Made by a program: the position numbers and the translations under genes
Notes under the pieces: model-generated
What the model saw: only the letters and a program-made list of their open reading frames with translations
Databases searched by the model: none
What the model was told of the DNA's origin: nothing
NCBI GenBank assembly: GCA_003140115.1
Contig: PLIQ01000126.1
Span: 9,441-18,517, forward strand
Length of the DNA stretch: 9,077 bases
Direction: 5' to 3'
Source of the DNA: Actinomycetota bacterium
Lineage (GTDB): Bacteria > Actinomycetota > Actinomycetes > Streptosporangiales > Streptosporangiaceae
Shown here: in pieces, positions 1-6,430 of the stretch
Layout: every line of letters starts with the position of its first letter
Numbering within the stretch: position 1 is the first letter of the stretch

Positions 1-503
<503 letters not shown>

Positions 504-507
<4 letters not shown>

Positions 508-1811
508 CTGGCGGCCTCGCTGTTGACGGCGGTCAGGGCGTCGATGAGGATCCCGAGGCCTTCCTTGGCCTCGGCCTCGCTCAGGGTCAGCGGGGGCGCC
601 ATCCGCACCGTAGACCCGTACAGGCCGCCCTTGCCGACCAGCAGCCCGCGCTCCTTCGTGGCCTCGAGCGCCCGGGCCGCGAGCGCCGGGCTCGGCTTCT
701 TGGTGGCCGGGTCGACCAGGTCCACGGCGAACATCAGGCCCTTGCCGCGTACCTCGCCGACGATGTCCAGCGTGCCCGCGGCGTCGCGGAGCCCGTCGAT
801 GACAAGTCCGCCGACCACGGCGGCGTTGTGCTGCAGGTCGTGGGACAGCACGTAGTCCAGGGTGGCGTTGCCCGCGGCGGTGGCGATCGGGTTGCCGCCG
901 AAGGTGGAGATGCCGTTGCCGCGGATGCCGTCGAGCAGGTCGCCGCGGGCCACGACGCCGCCGATGGCGAAGCCGTTGCCCAGTCCCTTGGCGAACGTCA
1001 TCGCGTCCGGGGTGATCCCGTGCGCGGAGATGCCCCAGAAGTGCGCGCCGGTCCGGCCCCAGCCGGTCTGCACCTCGTCGGAGATCAGCAGGATGCCATG
1101 CTCGTCGAGGACTTCCTTGTACGCGGCGAGCAGCCCGTCGGGCGGCATGGTGAACCCGCCCACGCCCTGGATCGGCTCGGCCAGCAGGCAGCCGACGTCG
1201 GCCGGGTGGATACCGGCGGACAACAGGGCCCGCAGGTCTTCCACGCAGGCCTTGATGTAGTCGGCGTCGGACAGGCCGCTGTACTGGGGAAGCTGCCGGT
1301 CGGTGCCGTGCAGATAATGAGTGCCGAACGGGTCGTGGCTCGACATCTTCCAGGCGGCCACACCAGTGACCGAGACGGCGCCGAACGACCGTCCGTGATA
1401 GCTCCCGCGCATGGCCAGCACCTGGTTGGCTTTGCGGGCGGTCAGGCAGGCCAGCAGCGCGGTCTCGTTCGCCTCGGTGCCGGAGTTCGCAAAAAACACC
1501 TTGGCGTTCGGGATTCCGGACAACTTGACGATCTTTTCGGCGAGTTCGATCTGGTTGCGGATCAGGTACAGCGTGGAGGTGTGCACCACGCCGGAGGCGA
1601 TCTGCCGCTCGACTGCGTCCCGGACCTCGGGGACGTCGTAGCCGAGCATGTTCGTCAGGATGCCGGCGAAGAAGTCAAGGTAGCTGCGACCCTGGCCGTC
1701 GGTGACCCGGCAGCCCTTGCCGCTGACGATCTCGATCGGCTCGTCGTAGTAGATCCCGACCCAGTTGGGGATGACCGCGCGATGGCGGGCGAGGAGCTCA
1801 GACTCAGACAT
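504..1811 (-). CDS. Class-III PLP-dependent aminotransferase (omega-amino acid / beta-alanine type)
   Basis: A complete 435-residue protein of typical class-III (fold-type I) length. Visible motifs are SGTEANE at 110-116 (PLP phosphate binding), YHG at 138-140 (ring stacking), LAEPIQG with E212, DEVQTG with D245 (pyridine nitrogen), FAKG with K275 (Schiff-base lysine) and TFGGNP at 303-308. The family moves an amino group from an omega-amino acid or ornithine/GABA-like donor to pyruvate, 2-oxoglutarate or glyoxylate. The sequence most resembles alanine-glyoxylate aminotransferase 2 and beta-alanine-pyruvate enzymes. Being coupled to mmsA, it would give malonate semialdehyde from beta-alanine, the end of reductive uracil degradation. 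The ATG at 1811 has a GAGGA about 11 nt upstream, a slightly long spacing. Class is sure; substrate is inferred, and GABA or 3-aminoisobutyrate are alternatives. Confidence 0.93.
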
Positions 1812-1849
1812 AGTCCACAGTGTCCTCTGCCGACGGCAGCAGCGGAAGT

Positions 1850-1860
1850 GACATTATGTC
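1850..1860. promoter_or_regulatory. Candidate operator 1 (11-bp perfect palindrome on aminotransferase -10)
   Basis: GACAT-T-ATGTC is a perfect 5+1+5 palindrome. It shares ACA and TATGT with the second site at 1881-1891 in the same register. It overlaps the minus-strand CATAAT proposed as the -10 box of the aminotransferase-mmsA operon. A bound protein here would affect that promoter directly. PucR is the obvious candidate binder by position only. Confidence 0.5.
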
Positions 1861-1880
1861 GCGGTCTCGGTGTGATTTCG

Positions 1881-1891
1881 TACACTATGTA
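1881..1891. promoter_or_regulatory. Candidate operator 2 (11-bp palindrome on pucR -10)
   Basis: TACA-CTA-TGTA has 4-bp perfect arms. It matches operator 1 at eight of eleven positions, shared pattern nACAyTATGTn. It contains the TACACT -10 box of pucR and ends one base before the ATG, so occupancy would be expected to block pucR transcription. The centre-to-centre distance to operator 1 is 31 bp, close to three helical turns. Confidence 0.5.
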
Positions 1892-1892
1892 A

Positions 1893-3539
1893 ATGCTGCC
1901 TTCGCTGGGCGAAGTGCTCGCCATGGACGTGTGCCGACGCGGCCACCCGGCCATCGTCGCCGGTGCCGACCGGCTGGATACGCCGGTCCGCTGGGTACAC
2001 GCCATCGAGCTCACCGACGTGGCCCGGCTGCTCCGAGGCGGCGAACTGGTGCTCAGCACGGGGATCGCGCTGCCCGACGACGACCGGCTGCTGGCCGCCT
2101 ACGTGACCGAACTGGCCGAGGTCGGCGTGGCCGGGCTGGCCGTGGAGCTCGGCCGGCGCTACGCCGGGTCGCTGCCGGCCGCGCTGGTCGCCGCGGCCCA
2201 GCAGGCGCGGCTGCCGCTGATCGCCTTCGAGCATGAGGTCGCGTTCATCGAGATCACCGAGGCGGTGCACGCCCGGATCATCGACACCCAGCTCGACGAG
2301 CTGCGGGTCTCCGAGCGCCTGCACGAGATGTTCACCGAGCTGTCGATGGCGGGGGCCTCGGCGGAGGAGGTCGTCAGGCAGGCGGCGGCGCTGGCCGGAC
2401 GTCCGGTGATCCTGGCCGACCTGTCGCACCGCGTGCTGGCCTGCGAGCCGGCCGGGGCCGATCCGGGGCGGCTGCTGAGCGGCTTCGCCGCGCGGAGCCG
2501 TTCGTTTCGTCTTTCCGGGCGGACCGCGTACGACGAGGCGTCCGGCTGGCTAGTGACCCCGGTGGGCGCGCAGGGCGAGGACTGGGGCCGGGTGATCCTG
2601 GTCTGTGACGGGGCGCCCTCGTCGACCGATACCGTGCTCATCGAGCGGGCCGCCACCACGCTAGCCCTCGGCCGACTGCTCACCCGGCACCGGGAGAGCC
2701 TGGAGCGGCAGGCGCACCGGACGCTGATCGCCGGCATCATCTCCCAGGCCCACGCCGATCCGGGCGAGGCCGCGGTGCGGTCCCGGGCCCTGGGGGTACC
2801 GGTCGACGGGCGTCAGCTCATCGCGCTGGTGCTGAGGTTCCGCGATCCGGCGGTCTCCGGTGTTACCGGTCCGGCCGGTCCGCTCGGGGTGTCAGCCCAC
2901 GCCCGGGTACTGGACCTAGCCGACGCAACGGCCGCCGCGTGCCGGGCCGAGCGGATCCCCTCGCTGGTCGGCACGCTGGACGACGACCGCGCCGGGGCCA
3001 TGCTCTCACTCGGCCCGCGAGCGGAGCCCGACGCCATACTGACCAGGCTGGCCACCCGGATCAGGGACCGGGCCGGACTGGACCCGAAAGCCCTGGTCAT
3101 CGGGGTGGGCGCGACGGCCGGATCGATCCGGGACGTTCGCCGCTCGTTCCTGGAGGCCAGCCAGGTGGCCGACGTGGCCGCTTCGCGGTTGGAGACGGCG
3201 CTGTTCTACCGGCTGCCCGACCTGCGGCTGCGCGGGCTGCTGCACCTGCTGCGCGACGACCCGCGGCTGCAGACCTTCGTGGAGCGTGAACTCGGCGCGC
3301 TGCTGGCCGCCGACCCCGGCGGCGAGCTGATCGACGTGCTAACCGCCTACCTGGCGGCGGGCGGCAACAAGGCGGAGGCGGCCAAGGCCTCGCACCTGGC
3401 CCGGCCCACGTTCTACGAGCGGCTGCGCCGGATCGAGCGGATCTGCGGCACCGACCTGAGCTCGCCCGAGTCCCGGACCTCTCTGCACGTCGCCCTGCTG
3501 GCCCTGGACGCCGGCCGGGATGCCTCAGCCGGCTCGTAA
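1893..3539 (+). CDS. PucR family transcriptional regulator
   Basis: A 548-residue regulator with the usual three-part PucR layout. Residues 1-135 form the PucR N-terminal domain (LPSLGEVLAMD, then VRWVHAIELTDVARLLRGGELVLSTG in consensus spacing). The middle, about 140-460, fits the GAF/GGDEF-like sensor region. The C-terminal PucR helix-turn-helix lies at about 478-540: LTAYLAAGGNKAEAAKASHLARPTFYERLRRIE is the typical signature. The family, named for the Bacillus purine catabolism activator, senses small metabolites and controls nitrogen or carbon catabolic genes. Divergence from the aminotransferase-mmsA pair points to that operon as target. The ATG at 1893 has no Shine-Dalgarno but a TACACT box ends 6 nt upstream, supporting leaderless expression. 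The ligand cannot be told from sequence. Confidence 0.93.
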   Translation: MLPSLGEVLAMDVCRRGHPAIVAGADRLDTPVRWVHAIELTDVARLLRGGELVLSTGIALPDDDRLLAAYVTELAEVGVAGLAVELGRRYAGSLPAALVAAAQQARLPLIAFEHEVAFIEITEAVHARIIDTQLDELRVSERLHEMFTELSMAGASAEEVVRQAAALAGRPVILADLSHRVLACEPAGADPGRLLSGFAARSRSFRLSGRTAYDEASGWLVTPVGAQGEDWGRVILVCDGAPSSTDTVLIERAATTLALGRLLTRHRESLERQAHRTLIAGIISQAHADPGEAAVRSRALGVPVDGRQLIALVLRFRDPAVSGVTGPAGPLGVSAHARVLDLADATAAACRAERIPSLVGTLDDDRAGAMLSLGPRAEPDAILTRLATRIRDRAGLDPKALVIGVGATAGSIRDVRRSFLEASQVADVAASRLETALFYRLPDLRLRGLLHLLRDDPRLQTFVERELGALLAADPGGELIDVLTAYLAAGGNKAEAAKASHLARPTFYERLRRIERICGTDLSSPESRTSLHVALLALDAGRDASAGS

Positions 3540-3554
3540 TCGTGGATCAGCCGG
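3529..3554. terminator. Possible bidirectional hairpin spanning convergent stop codons
   Basis: CCGGCT (3529-3534) and AGCCGG (3549-3554) are a perfect 6-bp inverted repeat around a 14-nt loop that contains the pucR TAA and the TGA of the convergent LysR-hydrolase gene. Only 7 bp separate the two stops, so any terminator must lie here or within the coding ends. There is no U-tract, so the call is weak. Confidence 0.25.
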
Positions 3555-4734
3555 TGCCGGTCTGGGCGGCGGGGGTGATGTCGCGGGCGAAGCGGCCGGC
3601 TTGCTGCAGGGCCTGGGCGGCCTCGGGAAGGAAGCTCCAGAAGATATGGAAGTCGTGGGTGTCGACGGGGAACAGCTCGAAGCGGGCGGCCACGCCGCAG
3701 TCCTGGGCGTGATCGGTGAGCTTGCGGGCCTCGTCTAGGAGTGGGTCGCCGGTGGCGGCCTGGATCAGCATCGGCGGTAGGCCGGTCAGGTCTGCGGACA
3801 GCGGGTTGACCAGCGGATCCTCGGCGGCGTACCCGCCCAGGTAGAGCCCGGCCGACGCGCCCCGGAAGTCGTCGAGCTGGTGCGGCGGGCCGTCCCGGCC
3901 GGTCGCCGTCAGGTCGACCCAGGGGCAGAACAGGATGGCGCCGGCGGGCGTCGGAAGGCCCTGCTGCTTGAGGCTGAGCAGGAGCGAGAGAACGAGGCTG
4001 CAGCCCGATGAGTCACCGGCCACGCTGATCCGCGTCCCACCCCGGCCCAGCATCCAGCGATAGGCTCGCACGGCATCCTCTACGGCGGCCGGGAATGGGT
4101 GCTCGGGAGCCAGCCGGTAATCCGGGACGATGACACCGGTCCCGGCCCTGTCGGCTAGGGCGCCCGCCAGTGGCCGGTAGCCGAACGCCGATCCGGCCAC
4201 GTGCCCGCCGCCGTGCAGGTACAGCAGGGTCGCGGGTGCTTCGGACGAGGGCGTGAGCAAGAGCCCCGGCACTCCCCCAGCGTTCACCGAACGCACGGCG
4301 ATGTTCGGCGGCGGCTCGAACTGCCCGTGCAGCCCCTCGAACGCGATCCGCAGCTCCTGCAGATCGGCCGGGCTGACCTCGGCGAAGGATTCCCAGTGCC
4401 GGGCGATCCGGGCCAGCAGCTCACCGCCGACCGACCGGACCGCGCTCACCGCCTCGTCCACCTCGCGCAGCAGGCCGCGGGCCCGGTCGAGCAGGGCCTC
4501 GCCGGCCAGGGTGAGCTCGACGCGGTGCGTGGAACGCCGCAGCAGGTCGCAGCCGACCAGGCGTTCCAGGCTGCGGATCTGCCGACTCAGCGCGGGCTGG
4601 GACAGGTACAGGCGCGCCGCAGCCCGGCCGAAGTTCAGTTCGTCGGCCACCGCGACGAACGCGCGCAGGTGCCGCAGTTCTATGGCGTCCGGCGCCTGAG
4701 GCAGCGACACGACCTCGGCGTTCTCCTCGTCCAT
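3547..4734 (-). CDS. LysR-type DNA-binding domain fused to HSL-family alpha/beta hydrolase
   Basis: From the ATG at 4734 the protein has 395 residues. Residues 18-85 are a LysR winged helix: ELRHLRAFVAVADELNFGRAAARL, recognition helix SQPALSRQIRSLE at 45-57, then the wing and a linker helix (to about 102). Instead of the periplasmic-binding-like LysR sensor, residues 140-380 are a hormone-sensitive-lipase (Abhydrolase_3) domain: LYLHGGG with HGGG at 174-177, DYRLAPEHPFPAA near 205-216, nucleophile elbow GDSSG with S242, acid D330 in GDPLLDE and H360 in THDF. The triad and oxyanion motif are intact, so it could be an esterase, a ligand sensor, or both. An in-frame ATG at 4761 would add 9 residues (GPPGHNRS-rich). 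Neither ATG has a Shine-Dalgarno, but CATAAT ends 6 nt before 4734, favouring a leaderless start there. Ligand and targets are unknown. Confidence 0.88.
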   Translation of the reverse strand: MDEENAEVVSLPQAPDAIELRHLRAFVAVADELNFGRAAARLYLSQPALSRQIRSLERLVGCDLLRRSTHRVELTLAGEALLDRARGLLREVDEAVSAVRSVGGELLARIARHWESFAEVSPADLQELRIAFEGLHGQFEPPPNIAVRSVNAGGVPGLLLTPSSEAPATLLYLHGGGHVAGSAFGYRPLAGALADRAGTGVIVPDYRLAPEHPFPAAVEDAVRAYRWMLGRGGTRISVAGDSSGCSLVLSLLLSLKQQGLPTPAGAILFCPWVDLTATGRDGPPHQLDDFRGASAGLYLGGYAAEDPLVNPLSADLTGLPPMLIQAATGDPLLDEARKLTDHAQDCGVAARFELFPVDTHDFHIFWSFLPEAAQALQQAGRFARDITPAAQTGTG

Positions 4735-4765
4735 GGACCGATTATGGCCCGGCGGGCCCATCCGT

Positions 4766-4795
4766 GGTCATGCCGGTTAGGCACGACGGTCATGC
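4766..4795. repeat. Pair of 8-bp direct repeats, two helical turns apart
   Basis: GGTCATGC occurs at 4766-4773 and again at 4788-4795, start to start 22 bp. The first copy overlaps the T-N11-A palindrome. Direct repeats about two turns apart in an intergenic control region can be tandem binding sites. I see no other support. Confidence 0.35.
4771..4783. promoter_or_regulatory. Candidate LysR box (T-N11-A palindrome)
   Basis: TGCC-GGTTA-GGCA is a perfect palindrome with 4-bp arms and exactly the T-N11-A form typical of LysR-type binding sites. It lies in the divergent gap next to a LysR-domain gene, centred about 43 bp upstream of that gene's predicted leaderless start at 4734. Autoregulation, and control of the divergent short hydrolase-like gene, would fit. 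Arms of 4 bp can arise by chance, so this rests mainly on position. Confidence 0.4.
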
Positions 4796-4843
4796 GCAGT
4801 CGGCCTTTCCCTTCGCAGTGGTCCCGGTGCCAGCGTGGAGGGC

Positions 4844-5326
4844 ATGCCTCCTAACCGGATCGCCGACCTGCAGCTCAGGGGCAGCACCAGCCCGCTCCCG
4901 GTGCGCGTCTACTGGCCTAGCCAGCAAGCGCCGCAGCGGGTCCCACTGCTGGTGTTCTGCGTGGTCGGCGCCGGTGCGGAGGCGTCCTGCCGGGGCTTGA
5001 GCGAGGGCCTTGGTCTGCTGGTGTTGGCTGTGTCGTGCCTGGCGGGTGCCCAGAACGGAACGACCGCGCTGGAATGGGCCGCTGAGCACGCCGGCGAGCT
5101 CGGCGCCTATCCCGGACGGCTCCTCGTCGCCGGGCAGGGCGCGGGAAGCGCGGTCGCGGCCGCGGTCGCGTCACAGGCCCGAGCGGCCGGCTGGCCTGCT
5201 GTGATGCTGGCCGCGGGGCAGAGCGACGCCGACCTGTCCGAAGCCGTCCGGCAATCGCTGGCTAAGCGTCGAGAACCTGGTCGACCCGCTGGACGACGGG
5301 CCGGTCGGAGCTCCACGGGAAATTGA
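4844..5326 (+). CDS. Short, catalytically degenerate HSL-type alpha/beta hydrolase-like protein (possible relic)
   Basis: About 160 residues from the ATG at 4844; an in-frame GTG at 4835 would add three. It aligns by eye with the first half of hormone-sensitive-lipase-family hydrolases: VRVYWP, a hydrophobic strand LLVF, then ALEWAAEHAGELGAYPGRLLVAG and an elbow-like segment. Key residues are gone: HGGG reads VVGAGA and the GDSAG elbow reads GQGAG, so the nucleophile Ser is Gly. The lid and C-terminal half with the Asp and His are missing. Recognisable similarity stops near VMLAAG; the last 20 or so residues (RREPGRPAGRRAGRSS) are antisense to the convergent phosphoribosyltransferase gene and look like accidental coding. 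GGAGG lies only 2 nt before the ATG. It may be a decaying pseudogene or a small non-enzymatic member of the fold. Confidence 0.5.
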   Translation: MPPNRIADLQLRGSTSPLPVRVYWPSQQAPQRVPLLVFCVVGAGAEASCRGLSEGLGLLVLAVSCLAGAQNGTTALEWAAEHAGELGAYPGRLLVAGQGAGSAVAAAVASQARAAGWPAVMLAAGQSDADLSEAVRQSLAKRREPGRPAGRRAGRSSTGN

Positions 5327-5759
5327 TCCAGCGGTCGGTGCGCTTCCAGACGTAGTCGCACTTGATCAGGGACTGGGGCTTCTCGTAGATCACCGCAGAC
5401 CGCGCGTCCTCCACGTGGTCCTTGATGAACCGGTGTACGAGCTCCATGGTCCGGCCGGAGTCGGCGACGTCGTCGGCGATGAGCACCTTCTTCTCGGAGA
5501 AGTCCACCGCGCTGGGCACCGGCGGCAGCATGACCGGCATGTCGAGCGTGGTGCCCACTCCGTCGTAGAACTCGACGTTCATCACGTGCAGGTTCTTGAC
5601 CGCGAGCGCATAACCGAGGGAAGCGGCCAGGAACAGGCCGCCGCGCGCGATCGACAAGATCAGGTCGGGCTCGAATCCGTCGCCTGCGATGACCTCCGCA
5701 AGTTCCCGGGATGCCGTGCCGAACCCCTGCCAGGTCAGATTTTCACGTTCGTCGTCCAT
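5262..5759 (-). CDS. Phosphoribosyltransferase (type I PRTase fold, xanthine/hypoxanthine-like)
   Basis: From the ATG at 5759 the protein has 165 residues, normal for a compact type-I phosphoribosyltransferase. Residues 31-50 (PDLILSIARGGLFLAASLGY) match the early strand and pyrophosphate loop. VLIADDVADSGRT at 92-104 is the PRPP-binding motif with its acidic pair D96-D97. The C-terminal IYEKPQS and the Trp-rich WKRTDRWINFPW segment resemble COG2236-type purine PRTases. Such enzymes join a base to PRPP; which base is used is not clear. The frame continues upstream to an ATG at 5849, but those residues look unlike the family. GAGAG lies 5 nt before the ATG at 5759, and an ATG at 5771 is an alternative. 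Its 3' end overlaps the convergent hydrolase-like frame by 65 bp, and it is divergent from the sigma factor gene. Confidence 0.85.
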   Translation of the reverse strand: MDDERENLTWQGFGTASRELAEVIAGDGFEPDLILSIARGGLFLAASLGYALAVKNLHVMNVEFYDGVGTTLDMPVMLPPVPSAVDFSEKKVLIADDVADSGRTMELVHRFIKDHVEDARSAVIYEKPQSLIKCDYVWKRTDRWINFPWSSDRPVVQRVDQVLDA

Positions 5760-5819
5760 AACCGCTCTCATCGCCCGTGGTCCTGGTGCCCATGGTCCCA
5801 CGCGAGCGACGTCATGTTG

Positions 5820-5833
5820 AAGACACAGGTCTT
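5820..5833. repeat. 14-bp inverted repeat in the PRTase-sigma factor divergent gap
   Basis: AAGAC-ACAG-GTCTT has perfect 5-bp arms and lies midway in the 131-bp gap (5760-5890) between the divergent phosphoribosyltransferase and sigma factor genes. It could be an operator or a small hairpin. Apart from this I find no convincing -35/-10 pair for either gene in the gap. Confidence 0.3.
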
Positions 5834-5890
5834 GGTGGTCGTGCAACAATCCGGCGTTCTACCGTGCTCTTAGGTGGTGTGGAGCCAGTG

Positions 5891-6430
5891 GTGACCAATC
5901 GCCGTGACGAGCTCGCCGCCGTCCCTGACGTCATCGGCACGGACGGCGACGAGGACTTCAGCGCGTTCGCCACCTCACGCTGGCCGGGTCTGGTCCGGCT
6001 GGCCTTCGGCCTGACCGGGGACCGCGGGCTGGCCGAGGACCTGGCCCAGACCGCGCTGGCCCGCACCTACGTGGCCTGGCGGCGGGTCAGCCGGGCCGAC
6101 GACCCGGACGCGTACCTGCGCCGCATCCTGGTCAACGCGAGCCACCGCCGGTTCCGCAGGCACCGGGTGGCCGAGCAGACCGGCGACCCGCCGGAGACGC
6201 TGGTCGACGGTCCCGCCGACCTGGTGGGCGAGCGGACCGCCCTGCTGGCGGCGCTGCGCCAGCTGCCGCCCCGGCAGCGAGAGGTGACCGTGCTGCGGTA
6301 CTGGGCGGACCTGACCGACGTGCAGATCGCCGCGACCCTGGGCTGCTCGCCGGGCACGGTGCGCAGCCAGCTCTCGCGGGCCCTGGCTAAGCTCCGGGAC
6401 AACCCCGTCCTGGCGGAAGGTGACGACTGA
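5891..6430 (+). CDS. SigE-family ECF RNA polymerase sigma factor
   Basis: A 179-residue group-IV sigma factor. Region 2 spans about 22-92: FSAFATSRWPGLVRLAFGLTGDRGLAEDLAQTALARTYVAWRRV, then DPDAYLRRILVNASHRRFRR. Region 4 spans about 118-172: LRQLPPRQREVTVLRYWADLTDVQIAATLGCSPGTVRSQLSRALAKLR, with the helix-turn-helix at 141-167. This spacing and wording match the actinobacterial SigE family. I chose the GTG at 5891 because GGAG lies 6 nt upstream and the length then fits the family; in-frame GTGs at 5888 and 5879 are alternatives, and the frame runs back to an ATG at 5777 with non-homologous residues. Its TGA shares one base with the next gene's ATG, so the two are an operon and the downstream membrane protein is the likely regulator. 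Confidence 0.92.
   Translation: MTNRRDELAAVPDVIGTDGDEDFSAFATSRWPGLVRLAFGLTGDRGLAEDLAQTALARTYVAWRRVSRADDPDAYLRRILVNASHRRFRRHRVAEQTGDPPETLVDGPADLVGERTALLAALRQLPPRQREVTVLRYWADLTDVQIAATLGCSPGTVRSQLSRALAKLRDNPVLAEGDD

Larger units (their letters stand above)
1812..1892. promoter_or_regulatory. Divergent promoter region between aminotransferase operon and pucR
   Basis: This 81-bp gap is more AT-rich than its flanks and must drive both directions. On the plus strand TACACT (1881-1886) fits the TAnnnT -10 pattern, and its end is 6 nt from the pucR ATG, so a leaderless pucR transcript is likely; no Shine-Dalgarno is present. On the minus strand CATAAT (1858-1853) is a plausible -10 for the aminotransferase, giving a leader of about 35 nt that contains GAGGA. 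I see no convincing -35 hexamer for either, as expected if an activator helps. Two matching palindromes, listed separately, sit on these two -10 boxes. Confidence 0.6.

Noticed and set aside
828..1892. Long open frame on the plus strand opposite the aminotransferase gene
   Set aside because: It is antisense to a clear class-III aminotransferase with all active-site motifs; its translation is low-complexity and has no recognisable domain. High-GC DNA commonly gives such frames.
1854..2429. Minus-strand open frame opposite the start of pucR
   Set aside because: It covers the divergent promoter and the conserved PucR domain; its His/Gln/Arg/Gly-rich product resembles no protein family.
5760..5849. 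Upstream extension of the phosphoribosyltransferase to the ATG at 5849
   Set aside because: The extra 30 residues do not resemble the family, and the normal PRTase length is reached from the ATG at 5759.
5841..5863. Possible ECF-type promoter (CAAC ... CGT) upstream of the sigma factor
   Set aside because: The spacing (15 nt) is short and the -35 part matches the GGAAC consensus poorly; too weak to list as a promoter.
5777..5890. Upstream extension of the sigma factor to the ATG at 5777
   Set aside because: The added residues lie outside sigma region 2 and lack family resemblance; the GTG at 5891 has a better-placed GGAG.
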